A stretch of DNA of 64,000 bases from contig QYRS01000011.1 in NCBI GenBank assembly GCA_006503535.1, forward strand, positions 1,054,001 through 1,118,000, read 5' to 3'. The notes beneath the pieces are model-generated. The model did not search any database. It had not been told where the DNA came from and was given only the letters and a program-made list of their open reading frames with translations. Positions 33,801 through 45,800 of the stretch are shown one piece after another. How positions within the stretch are numbered: the stretch's first letter is position 1; the number at the start of each line of letters is the position of its first letter. The position numbers were made by a program, and so were the translations under genes. This DNA is from Arthrinium phaeospermum (lineage: Eukaryota > Ascomycota > Sordariomycetes > Amphisphaeriales > Apiosporaceae).

Positions 33801-35293
33801 CAGAAGGATCCATGAGGCTCCCGGGTTTGCCATGTTCGAGTACAGGTTTCGAGCCTGGGACAGGTATCAAGATTGGAGGCTGTGGATAGGGGTAAGGCGC
33901 GGGATGGGGATACAGATCTTCTAGCAAACCGACGGGCAGATGTTATGCTCATGTGGACTTGATACCTGCAGATGACTTTGCTGCAAGCCAACCTAAAGTC
34001 CTCGGCGCAAACAATGTTCGTCTAATAAATCCACTGCAACTCGGAAATCTACATGACAGTCCACATGGTTGCAGATATGGCCATCAAAAGGCCCTATTAC
34101 TCGGACATTTGACCACCCAAAACTGCCATTCGCATATGTCCCATAGGCGACCCTTGTCCAGGGTCAACGACATGCAGAAGCAGTCCATCCCGTGTAGATG
34201 AGCAAATTCGTCCAGTCACGCTTCAATGCCATAAGTAGATCCTTTGTACACCAATCCATATCAATCTATTGTTCCTTGATCGTCTCACGACTCCATTGTG
34301 ACCGCCAAACCAGCATACACCGCCCACAGTCAGCCAATTGTTGTGACTGTCATAACAAGTAAAACATACGGTTAGGGGGGGTCGAAGAGGCCAAACACCC
34401 AATAAGCCACATCATCATTCTTACTGTCAAAGCAAGCGAGCTCCAGAGCAGGCTGTGGGCAAGGAGACCAGTTGTGACAGAACATCATTGTCTCCATCAC
34501 AATCAAGAACTGGATTGTTATCTTACCTAGCTTCACAGCTCCCCCCAAAATTGCACCTCCCTCTCTTGAGTTTTGCCAACTTCGCACTCCCACAACCAAC
34601 TTGGTGGGAAAGGTACCTGTGTCCACATCATAACCTACCAACCTACAGTGATATGATGCGTTCTCTTAACGTAAGTGATGTGCTTGGATCAAACTCTTCT
34701 TTCTGATCCAAGTTTCCTGCCCTCAATTGCAGCATTTCGGACGATACAGCTAACCATCCAAAACAATTGGATACCAGTAGTAGTGCCATTGGTACCTCCT
34801 ACATATCTGCTCCTGTTCACGTACTGCGCCATTGGCGTCTGGTGTGTTGATTCAGGTGCACAGCGTTCTTTCATCTGACATTTCCTTCTTTTTTCACCAC
34901 CCGTCACATATCAAACACGCCAGAAACATCGCACCTCTCCCGCGCTCTGGGGTGCAGGATCGGTAACGAGCTAGTGGCACCGTTAATTTCGATTTCGTGT
35001 CTCCTTCTACCCAAGGTAAGCTCGCCGTCCCCCTACCAAGTACCTATCTTCCACCTCGGCGACGGGTGGTTGTTACATCCCCTCAACTCGTCGCGTCTGG
35101 TTGCATCAATTGACATAATTACACAGTATCCAGGATCGACTTCCATACCTGGGTCCTTCTCCAGGACAACAGCCTTCTCATCCATACCTCTGATGAATCA
35201 AAGTCGCCCTCACCTACCGACCGGGATTCGCGACTGAATTGGACTCGCCCATATCCAAGCGCGGCAGCTGCTCGTTGAGCACCAAATTTCATC
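30835..35293. other. 4.5-kb region without an intact gene
   Basis: No intact gene is supported. Between about 31400 and 34250, minus-strand frames show short protein-like fragments interrupted by many stops, with frequent TG/CA and TA dinucleotides. One is a stretch around 33120-33060 reading NAHRGDGDHPQLPLIKALM, faintly reminiscent of an ankyrin repeat. The last 350 bp should contain the promoter of the AzgA gene. Confidence 0.4.
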
Positions 35294-37579
35294 ATGGGGT
35301 TCCGAGGTGTATTCCAGAAGGCCGTTGACAAGGCCGTTGTTTTGGAGGATCGCATCAACCGTTCTACCTTCGGTCGAGTTTTCCGCCTTGACGGCTCTGG
35401 TCATGTGAGTTGCCCTGATCTCTTCTGGAAGTAAATTTCCTCGTCGGCTCCTTAAATACTGACTGCTGATATCGCAGCCCAAACAAATTCCAGGCTCGTC
35501 GTTCTTTCGGGAGATACGGGCTGGCCTCACCACTTTTGCCACCATGGCATACATCATTGCCGTCAATGTAAGTCGTTGTGCCCAATACAGACCTACAGCT
35601 GGCCAAGGCAAAAAACCGTTAACATATTTCTGACAGTCTGCCGTCCTCATGGACTCTGGGGGCACTTGCCGTTGCATGCCTATCGATGGCGACCCGACGT
35701 GTGATAGGGATCCAGCCTACAATGCCTGCTTGAACAGTATGTACTTTGCCGCTTCTTATGCTTGTTCTAGCTGACCTCGTTCTCGCAGCACTGAAGCAGG
35801 ACCTGGTAACCTCGACTTCTGCCCTGTCGGGATTGGCAAGTATTGCTTTCGGCTTCCTGACAAACCTCCCCGTGGCTTTAGCGTAATTAATGACCCAATC
35901 GACCACAGTAGTGTACATAAGCTGACTTGAAGCAGTCCTGGTATGGGGTTGAACGCATATTTCACCTACCAAGTCGTCGGATGGCACGGCAGTGGGATGG
36001 TGCCCTACCGCGTTGCACTCACCGCAGTGTTCGTCGAGGGTATGATTTTCTTGATTCTAGCCTTGACTGGAATGCGACAATGGCTGGTCAAGATGATCCC
36101 CTCCACAATCAAGACAGCCTGCGGCGTGGGCATTGGCCTGTTCCTGACAGAGATTGGCCTCTCATATTCTGCTGGCCTAGGGGCAATCACCAGCGGTTAC
36201 ACAACCCCAGTAGCCATTGGTGGCTGTCCTGCTGGCCATCTAGACGACCATGGGGAGTGCCGTGATAGTATCATGAGCAACCCAGCAGTAAGTTCTGAAT
36301 ATTCTGGGGGATAATGGTGGCTGTTCACTTGACTAACCTCCCTATCCAGATGTGGATCGGAATATTCGTGGGCGGCATCTTGGTTGCATTCCTTATGGCT
36401 TTCAAGGTCAAGAGCGCAATCGTCATTGGCATAGCACTCGTTTCTGTAACCTCCTGGCCGTAAGTACCGTCCATCTCACCTTTCGCAAGAGAAACCCCTT
36501 TTAACATCGATTCAGGCGAGATACTACATTCTCATACTTCCCAGACACCTTGGCTGGGAATGATCGGCTCGAGTTCTTCAAGTCTGTTGTCTCCTTCCAT
36601 CCAATCAAGGGAATCCTCGCCGCACAGCAGTGGGATCTCAGCGGGGCCAGTGGAACGCAGTTTGTGCTCGCACTGGTGACCTTCTTGTACGTCGATATCA
36701 TCGACTGCACAGCCACTCTATACTCAATGGCCAGGTTTTGCGGCGTTGTAGAGGAGGACGGCGACTTCCCCCGGTCGACAATTGCGTATTGCACAGACGC
36801 TGTGTTCATCTCAATCAGCTCTCTTTTCGGCTGCTCTCCAGTAACTGCTTTTATTGAAAGCGGATCTGGAATCGCCGAGGGTGGCCGCACCGGCCTAACG
36901 GCTATAACAGTTGGCTTCTGCTTTCTCCTGTCTTTGTTCTTCGCCCCAATTCTCGCATCTGTTCCACCCTGGGCAACTGGGCCTACCCTTGTTCTGGTAA
37001 GAAACACTATCTTCGGTTTGTTGCTGCTTTTCACTAATCTCCATGGGACCTATAGGTCGGATGTCTTATGATTCGTCAAGTCACCAATATTAACTGGGCT
37101 TATATCGGCGATGCGGTCCCTTCCTTTGTGACACTGGCATTTATGCCTTTCAGCTACAGTGTTGCCTATGGCCTCATAGCGTGAGTGCCACTAAATATCA
37201 TCAATGATGATTGTATGTCATAGTGCTAACGATATTCAGGGGCATGCTGGTTTACGTCACTCTCAATTTCATGATCTGGCTCGTTGTATACGCCTCGGAT
37301 GGAACTGTTGTGCCATCCAACTGGAATGAGAAAGAGGTATTCCATTGGGGTTTGGGCAAAAAGGATGTGCCCAAGTGGATTATGTGGATATCAGATAAGG
37401 TCCTTCGCAGAGGTCGCCGTGGTGAAGAGCACAAGGTTGCTGTGGAGCTCGTGGACAACGGCAGTGCTGGACGAAGTAATTCTCGAAATGGATCGTCCGA
37501 GGACAAAGATGTCGCTATCGTCAACCCACAGTACGATGGCCGTCCGATTTCCGAGCAAGAGCTGAGAGTGGGCCACTAA
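35294..37579 (+). CDS. azgA: AzgA-type purine (adenine/guanine/hypoxanthine) permease
   Basis: Nine exons: 35294-35404, 35478-35567, 35637-35736, 35789-35882, 35936-36287, 36350-36459, 36516-36996, 37056-37180 and 37240-37579. They total 1803 nt, or 600 residues. This is a plasma-membrane proton symporter for purine bases (AzgA/NCS2-like family). Family signatures are visible: EIRAGLTTFATMAYIIAVN, the loop FLTNLPVALAPGMGLNAYF, WLVKMIPSTIKTACGVGIGL and GCSPVTAFIESGSGIAEGGR. Twelve or more hydrophobic helices follow. The N-terminus (about 40 residues) and C-terminus (from EKEVFHWGLGKKDVPKW onward) are hydrophilic and cytosolic. The Cys pair in GGTCRCMPIDGDPTC is in an external loop. The start lies in a clean ATG context (tcatcATGg). 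In other ascomycetes such genes respond to purines and nitrogen; I could not identify clear UaY or paired GATA sites upstream. Confidence 0.94.
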
Positions 37580-38278
37580 GCCTATCTCAAGATCTAGATG
37601 GCATCGGGGTCCAGTCTCTCAAGGGAAAGAACGAGGGCGCGCAGGCGAGAACGGGGGTCAGGAGACAAGGTCGACAACACAACTTGGAGTTGTTTTGCAG
37701 GGCCTTGCTAGCTCCAGAAAGACGGTGTTATCCCAGTTATGCGGAATGGCCAAAACTGGGCTTAGGGGGTCATGATCTTGCCGTAATCCTTGGGCCAACT
37801 GGGAGCAAAGTGCTGTGTATATAGAGGAACAACCAAGTCAGCTGATGGGTCTCGGACATGCAACTGTAACATTAGATTCTAGGTAGACGGATACACAAAA
37901 TGGATCTGCCGCGCTCTAAATCCGTGTTTACTATTATTTCGTTGGATGCAGGTGCTTTATATCACAAGCCGACTAAGGTGTACCTCAGGTAATACCTAAG
38001 GCAGACAGATTGTCGTCATGGGCCTGGCCATCCGGGTTATGCTGCTTATCTTATCTGATGGCATGGCCTTTGACCCACCATAGCTTCATCCAGCCAAATG
38101 TTGCACTCCAAACAACCACTCAACAACTGGAATTGAGATACATACTACCTACATACATCAAGTCACCGCCAACACCTGTGTCGCTGGTTTCGTTTTACTG
38201 CACCGGTGCATTCTTCTCCCCCCACAATCTGTTCCATATCGTCATTGCCAGGACTGCGGTTTCGGATAGCTGGCCAAT
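37580..38278. other. intergenic region
   Basis: About 700 bp between two genes on the same strand. It holds the azgA 3' end and the promoter of the deubiquitinase gene. No other feature was recognised. Confidence 0.6.
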
Positions 38279-39395
38279 ATGAGCGGAGGATGGAATACGA
38301 GTAAGCTGGCGACTGCGACTGTCTTTCACTGCGACGGTATGGTTACTAACGTGCTATTTTAGTCGAGTCGGATGCGGTAGGCTTTCCCACGAATTGAAAC
38401 CCGGCTACAGCACGGATTAGGCCACTCCGGTTGCCTGGTGTACAGAAACTGATTGAGATCACTTGCGCTTCTAGGGTGTCTTCACCTACCTGCTCGACAA
38501 CCTTGGTGTCAAGGACGTGCAATTTGAGGAGCTTCTGACACTAGAGCCTGATGCTCTCGCATCGCTGTACCCCGTCTACGGCGTCATATTTCTGTTCAAG
38601 TACCCGACCAACGAACCATACACCTCGACCGATAAACCGCTTGACGGCGAGTTCGACCGCGATGCTTCCGAGAGCCTATTCTTTGCCGCCCAGACCATCC
38701 AGAACGCATGCGGCACCCAGGCGCTGCTCTCAGTGCTGATGAACAAGGAGGGCGAAGTCGAGATGGGCGGCCCGCTCCGCGAGTTCCGCGAATTCACCAT
38801 GATGCTGCCGCCCGAGTTCCGCGGCGAGGCCCTGAGCAACAGCGAGCTCATCCGCGACGTCCACAACAGCTTCGCGAAGAGCAGCCCGTTCGTCGACGAG
38901 ACGCAGAGGACGAGCGGCGAGTCGGAGGACGCCTTCCACTTCATCGCTTACACGCCCATTGCCGGCAAGCTGTACGAGCTCGACGGCCTACAGCCCGCGC
39001 CCATCAGCCACGGCCCCTGCTCGACAGACGACTTCCCCACAAAGGTCATGGAAGTCCTGCAGCGACGGATCGGGCGGTACGATTTGTCCGAGATCCGGTT
39101 CAACCTTATGGCTATGGTGCGGGATCTGCGGATAAAGGCCCGGGAGATTGGCGACGTGGACATGCTGGAGCGAGAGGAGCGCAAGCGCAGGGATTGGCAG
39201 TTTGAGAACGCCCTGCGAAGGCACAACTTCGTAGGCTTCGCCGGCGCCGTCCTCCAGGGCGTGGTGCAGGAGAAGCTGAAAGAGGGCAACGGCGCCTACG
39301 ACAAGTGGATCTCAGATGCCAAGGACGCCACGAAAAAGCGCATAGAGAGCCGGAGGAAGGGTGGCGGCGGTGACGATGTCGAAATGGAGGGCTGA
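38279..39395 (+). CDS. uch2: UCH37/UCHL5-type ubiquitin C-terminal hydrolase
   Basis: Exons 38279-38300, 38363-38376 and 38475-39395 total 957 nt (318 residues). The middle exon is only 14 nt. This is a cysteine protease that removes ubiquitin, and its family associates with the 26S proteasome. Catalytic residues are all present: Gln85 and Cys91 in QTIQNACGTQ, His167 in AFHFIAYTP and Asp182 in LYELDGL. These positions are each three residues later than in human UCHL5. The C-terminal ULD-like domain (RHNFVGFAGAVLQGVVQEKL and YDKWISDAKDATKKRIE) supports UCH37 rather than the shorter UCH-L1/L3 type. The first exon (MSGGWNT) joins IESDA and then GVFTYLLDNLGV, matching the family start. An alternative internal ATG at 38517 would lose the first strand of the fold. 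Confidence 0.93.
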
Positions 39396-41908
39396 TGCAC
39401 CCGACCTACCTGCGACATGGAACAGCTGTGATCTGGACATCTATCGGAGGGTATCCCTTCTGAGGTAGCCCACACATGACGATACGCCTTACGAGTGAAT
39501 ATAGAAAAGCGCACAAGTGGCATTGCTGGAGCGTGCACAATACCTACCACCAGTCCATATTGTAGGCATCTCTGTCATAATCGTGTGCAGGACTCTCAAC
39601 GCCTTGCCTCATAAAAGTGGCTAGCCTGGAGATACCTAGAGCGAATGCTAGCCGCGCGGATGTTGCAACCCAGGGACTTCTGCATCTACGTTGTCGCTTG
39701 TTTCTGGTTGAATGCAGGGTGAAATAGCCGACTTTTTGAGAACGCCTCTGTTAAATACTCCGGCAAGTCTTCCTCAAATGCGTGGAATTCAGGGGCAGAA
39801 GCAAAGGGGCTTGGTGGCTTGCATACTTCGGGTGGCTTCGGTTCGTGTCAGTCGTTTGATCCATCCCCTCGGGAGAGGCTAGGAAAACCCCGACAGGCGA
39901 TCAAACACTATGGATGTCGCTAGGTTGCGATGGAGTGATATGAAAGGGTGATCAGAGGTCGTAAGGCCTGTGGATAATTGAATATATGTATCGTTGAGAT
40001 TTAGAAGTTACCTGAAGGCCTCAGGTATCGACTTGTTGGATTATTCTTACGATGCATGTTGTCGGAAATTTTACGTTGCACTGTCTGTATGTATGTAGAA
40101 GATGGACCTTGACAGCCAGCCACGCGGATTTCCTCGATTATCACGGCTCGAATATCGTATTTGAATGGCTCTGGATGCAAGGGTCGAGAAATACGACGAC
40201 ATGTATTCCCAATATGCTGATCCTGCTCCATCCATCAATGGGGTGCGTTTGCCCAGAAGTGCTGAAACCCAGAAACACATCCAAGTGCACGAGTTTCACA
40301 GTGGCCTAGGCGTCCGAGCTAGGGGGCAGCCGAGTTGTGGATTCAACCTTGTTTCAGCCCTGGCAGTGGACATGTGGGGGATAAACGGCGGGGGGTTTTA
40401 CGGTACTTTCCTGTGGTGAGAGCCCTTCCGGTTGGCGTTTCAGGCATCACGAAAATCTGCCCTCAACTGTTACCTGCCTACCTCTTATCAACCAAGAATG
40501 ACAGCCCCTTATTTCTCCCTGCACCTTGTGTGCCGAAACGGCGTGTGGTTGCACACCGACGAGATTGGCAAAACTTGGGAGATGCTGACTGCATGTAACA
40601 GCGATGCGGTGTAAATTTGGTCGCTGTGTGTGTGCAGGTTGCCTCTGGGATGGCGCTTACTTTTTGGCAATACTCTGTTAGTTGGTTGATGCACCCCGCC
40701 GTTGATGCGGCTCAAAATGCGAACCAAGGTTGCAAGGCGCCTTTCCTCGAGGATTGTACAGGGAATGGCTGGCTATGTGGCCGCCGTACGGTCGTTGTCG
40801 TCCATGTTTATTGTTGGAAACACATCAAGGCACTTTCTCGGCCAACTCATCCCTTGACTTGTTCGAATACCCGTGTACCGAGTTCGGCCCGTGTAGCTGT
40901 TGGATGTCATCTCAATGGCTAAAAAAGAAGCCACTCTACGCGGGTCTCACGTTGGGCCTGGGGGAGAAGGATTTTAAGCGATAATATTAGCGGCATAGAA
41001 CAAACACGTGTGCGTGCAAACACACACGCCTTGTATTTCGGTCGAAAGAATCCGGATCGCCAAGAGGGTATTCCTAAACGGTGACAGGGAGCTTCTGGCG
41101 TGCATACGGAGAGGACCCTGCTTCGTTCCCCTCTTACCTCGCTAGGGCTTACACGCTATCATCATGCCAGATAGATGACCATTCTATCTAAACCTGGAAC
41201 CAACCAGCAGTCCATGGTGGAGAAGAAGGAGGGGGTCATATATATCTCCGTATGTAATAATGTCAGATCGAGGTTGCAGTGGACCGCACGCTCGGCGCCG
41301 GTATGATGTGATTGCTACTCTTCCACACCTGAAGCAGGTTCGACTTGCACACTCGTGGGCTAGTGCAAGCGTATTCTTTCGCGATGGATGGTTGTTGGTA
41401 GTGAACGAGTTCGCGCATATGTTTCATCAGGGTCCCCGAGTGGGGTCCAAGCACGGTGTCTGTTCTTGGGCTGTGCCAAGAAGTCCCGATCAACCGGTAC
41501 CCCAACGTCTGATGATAATAGGCAACATCCCTGGAGATATGGATTGGGGGGTCATGGATGGAAAGACTAGCCGTGAAATCATGGTGGGACATCAAACATG
41601 GACAACTTGGAGGAAGGATATGGGTTTGAAAAAGGAATACCATCATTCGTCATTGCAATAATAATGCGGTCCTAGGCTAATAAGTATGTAGGAGAATGCA
41701 ATCGCCCAGAAACGCCAGGCGGTACTGGAAATACTAAAGGTACGGACAGTAATAAGGATGTATCCGAGTGTGTGTGTTTTGTGTGTATGTTCATTTTTTG
41801 GTTTCTTAAGGTATCATGCGTCCAGGCGAGCAACCCAGTCTCGCCGACTAGTAATTATACAGCGCTGCTTTGTAATCTTCCCCTCGTCACGACTAACAAT
41901 CTCTGATT
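39396..41908. other. 2.5-kb intergenic region, convergent gene ends
   Basis: This lies between the 3' ends of the deubiquitinase gene (+) and the DUF3455 gene (-). Only short unrecognised ORFs are present. I see no splice-compatible pairs and no repeats beyond short GT runs near 41770. Confidence 0.5.
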
Positions 41909-42881
41909 TAGTCGTACTTGGGTTTTGACCCGGCGTAGAACCAGTATCTGTAGAAGGGGAATCTTGGTTAGTCGGGAGCGCATTATTGGAAGATTTGGAG
42001 TGTAGGTGGAACTTACTCTGCCGAGTATTGGACCTCGAAGGAGGAGGGCATGCCCTCGCACGTGTCCGGCGAGCTGCCGCCCGCGGTGCCGACCCGGTAG
42101 ACCTCCTGCAGGTCGCCGGTGGCGCCGTCCTTGGAGCGCAGCTTGAGCCAGGCGACGGCCTTCTCGCCCTGCTGGCCCTTGGGCGCGTCGGCGGGCGCGG
42201 CGGTCTGGTTCAGCTTGGCGCAGGGGATGGTGCCGTACTGCGAGCCGGGCGTCGTGTCGAGGTTGAAGAAGGGCGTCGTCACGTCGGTGAAGAAGTGGTG
42301 GCCCGAGAGCACGTAGTCGATGGGGCCCATCTTCGCGCCCGCGGGGCCGGGGCCGCCGGCAGGGCCACCTGCCGGGCCGGGAGGACCGCCGCCGGCGGCG
42401 GGCAGGTCGAACTGGAGGGCCGTCTTGGGCACCAGCTGGAGCACGTTGGGGAACGAGCTCGCGATGCAGCTGGCGTTGAACAGGGTGGCAACGGCGCCGA
42501 AGAGGACCGGCGCGGACTTGGGGTTTGACGTGTCGCAGGTGTAGTTCTGAGTGCCACGGCCGACGGCGACGTGCTTGAGGTAGAGGCCAGCGCTAGGCGG
42601 CGGCAGGGCAGATTCCGCTGATCTTGGTATTAGTGGCTGGGCTTGAGCATATGCTGGAGGTAGGACTAATACGTACGTAGCTGGACTTGCGACAGGTCGC
42701 ACACTGGGGCGATAGCAGACGCTCGGCCGTCTTGGACTACTCGGGCCAGTGCGTTGAACCACGAGGACATTGTCTCGAGTTGAGCAGGCATGGGGACACT
42801 CTTGCTGAAGGCGGGCCATGTTGGGGCGGCGATGACAGTCGAGGCACTCAGTGCCGACGTGAACAGTATCGAGCAGCGCAT
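41909..42881 (-). CDS. secreted DUF3455 domain protein
   Basis: Exons on the minus strand: 42881-42677, 42617-42017 and 41948-41909. They total 846 nt (281 residues). Residues 1-18 form a signal peptide (MRCSILFTSALSASTVIA, cleavage near AAP). The DUF3455 domain follows: LPPPSAGLYLKHVAVGRGTQ, NYTC, GAVATLFNASC, a GHHFFTD-type motif, PFFNLDTTPG, AVAWLKLRS, VYRVGTAGG and a C-terminal YSAEYWFY. The last motif is completed only by splicing to the 40-nt final exon. A Gly/Pro/Ala-rich insert (GGGPPGPAGGPAGGPGPAG) interrupts the middle. Members are common fungal secreted proteins, sometimes annotated loosely as malate dehydrogenase, without proven activity. Expression conditions cannot be read from the sequence. 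Confidence 0.92.
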
Positions 42882-45800
42882 CTTGGCTGTGTCTGATGGT
42901 GGATGGCTAGGAGAGACCCGGTGTGGTGTGGTCGAAGTGGCCGAGGCGAGTTGAGGTTGAGGTTCGATGTTGAGGTCGAATATCGGATTGGTTGTTTGTT
43001 GCTTGGTGAGTGGTGGCTGAAGAAGAAGAAGACAAGAGACCCGCCGAATGGATGGAAATGGACCCGATTGATGGAGATTGGAAACCCGTTAGATAGTAGG
43101 AAATGACGAAGAGAGGAACCCCGAGAAATTATAAGAAAAGGAAAACGGAAAAGATTAACCAACAAGATGGATTGTGGTTGAACCTGTGGAAAGATAAATG
43201 GCTTGAAGATAGATCTAAGACCGACCACATGTAAGTGGGATGTGGTGTTTCCTATTATACTTGGACCCAGCTTGCCAGCCCGCCGCGAAATAGATTAACT
43301 GAAGAATTGCCCATGCCCACACCCCGGCCGGCGCATGCATATTGCTCGTGTAATTTCCCGTTTTGGCTCATGGCAATTCGTCAACGTGAGACGAGGTACT
43401 CGACGGGCACGGCTTTGGTGTGGGTGGTACTTTGGACACCACTGCAGATAGTTGGCAGCAGCCGCCGCCTAGGAGTCAGACTGAGGCCAGTGGCGGCGTG
43501 CTATTGGCCGACGGTTATGGAAACGACCCCTGCCAGTTGAAGAACGGGTGCGTCTGTATGGCCCGCCAAGCGATCTGCAACCAGGGCAATACTAGCAGGG
43601 GTATACAAGGCCTCTCATAGTGCGTCTTCAGCTCTCATTGGCCCGGCGGCAGACAGGGATCCCAACCCCCCCTCCCCCCTCCTCTCCCGCACCCTTGTTC
43701 GACTGCAAGCGCCTGGGCCGCTTTCCTGGTCCGCACTCGCCAAATTCTCTGGCCGTCGTTTCTCTTGCGGTACCCCTCCTCAGGCGAGCGAGCAAGTGCA
43801 GGCGGCAAAACGCTTGGTGTTTGACGGCTAGTGGTGTTCTCGTGCATGTGCTGCTGCCGTCTACCGTCCTACCTACTTTGGGTGAGAGCCTGCCTGTCTT
43901 GCCTGGCCTGAGGCAAAGAAGAACATATAGGCAATACAGCCGATGCGTCCTTTCATACCACCCTCTCTCACAGGAAGGGGGCAGAAGGAGGGCTTGTGCT
44001 GATGATGAGACAGGATAGCAACTGTCACAACGCAAGGGACCGAACAAAGTACGACGAGGTGGATGACGATAGCAACGCAGAATAGTCACAGGTTTGTTAC
44101 TAATAGCTTCTTCCGCGATTCTAGACCGTCTCTACATTCTTCCCTTCATCATGACCGATCATCCACAAATTAGTCAGAGCTATCCATAGCTACCTTGTCC
44201 AGCTAGCTTACCGGGGAACGGAGAGGAGGCTCTAATGCGGGCAAGCTCAGGATGTGCGGTATGAGAATAGCTCTTCCGGGGGCAGGTGGGCTAAGATCTG
44301 GACTGGGGTTACCCGGAAAGACGGCTTTCCTTATTGCCCATCTTGCTGGCCATGCATGTCATGAGCAGGATTGATTAAAATAGGTGGGGATAACCAGAGA
44401 TCAAGCAATAATTAACCCTGTTTCTTAAGAGAGAAAAAAAGAGGTGGTGCGGAAGCGCGAGATGGACGAGAGAGAATACTACATGCGTGTGCTCCAGATC
44501 TGTGGAACGAAAAAAAAGAATGCTTGGCTGGGCATATATCCGATCTTACATGGGCTAATATTGAAAATCCATGCGGTGGGCGGGAAGGCAAGATGGCAAG
44601 CGGTCCCAGATGCAGAAGGTCCTCTGAAATGTGGGCAAATTTCGAAAATGATTGATGGTTATTCACCCAGTGCCTCTGCATAAGAGCGACATTAGTGCCC
44701 CCAAGATGCAAGCCAAGCGAACGTGGTGGAGGGTCACATCCAATTTCCATCTGGCGGTTAGCAAAGGTCGGTGGGGGATGGCTGGAAATAGCAGCAAGCG
44801 CGGAAGAGGGCAGATTCTATATTTAACCCAGATTAACTGGACCGTCATTGGCCCAGTCGGCCGCGGCCTTGTGGATTGTTCTGCAAGTATGGGCAGGTTT
44901 TTTCCCTTCCAATTTGCCCACTTTCACACTCGTCAATTTGCCCGCTTTAATTCTTTGGATATGCTTCTTCCTTGCTGCTGCTGCTACTGCTGGCAAGGCA
45001 GTCTTGGAGGAATAGACGTGGTGCTCTCTGAATGCACAGCAGACAGACGAGGCCATCTCATTTGTCTGGCCCCATACCCCCCGGCACACACACAGATATG
45101 CCGTATGACCGCCTGCCTGCATTGGTGTGTGCCAGTCAAATATATTGTGTGGAAAGACAACACTTCGCTCACAAATGACGAGCCATCTCCGTACATGTCG
45201 ACCAAAACCCGCTCATTGCCGGGCGTCTCGCTCGTCCGACAATACAATCTCCGGATATTGGCTGCCGTGTTGGTGTGAGCATCTGCGCGCGTATATGCTT
45301 GCCATACCGACAGAATCTTCATCGCCGCGCACAAGGCTCTTGCCTACATCACACACAAAGTCCCTAGCCAGACTTGTCTCTTTTGGGACTTGTATGCCTT
45401 GACACTTGCACCCAGGGAGGAGCCAGAAAGCCCCCCATGGCGTTTGGTTTCTCCATTCTGTGTTCGTGGCAGCGGCCTGGCCCGCCATGTACGACACACT
45501 CGCTTGCCAAAAGGTGATTGGGTGCCGCCGAATGGGCGGCCAGTCTCAGATCAAAGTATGTAGATAGCGCAAGTCATGTGTGTGTGTGTAAGTTAAAGTA
45601 GGGCTTCACTTCACACACATCCATGTGTTGCGCCGTTGAAGCGTCAGAAGACCTCCCATGACGGAGGGTTGTATGCAGATAATAATTCTTGGATGGTGGC
45701 CTTCACACAAGGTTGCTCTTGGCCAGAAGTCGATCACTCTCTATGATACGAGTGATCTTCGAGAAAAAGCAAATCCAGATTAGCGCCACGGTTCCCGAAT

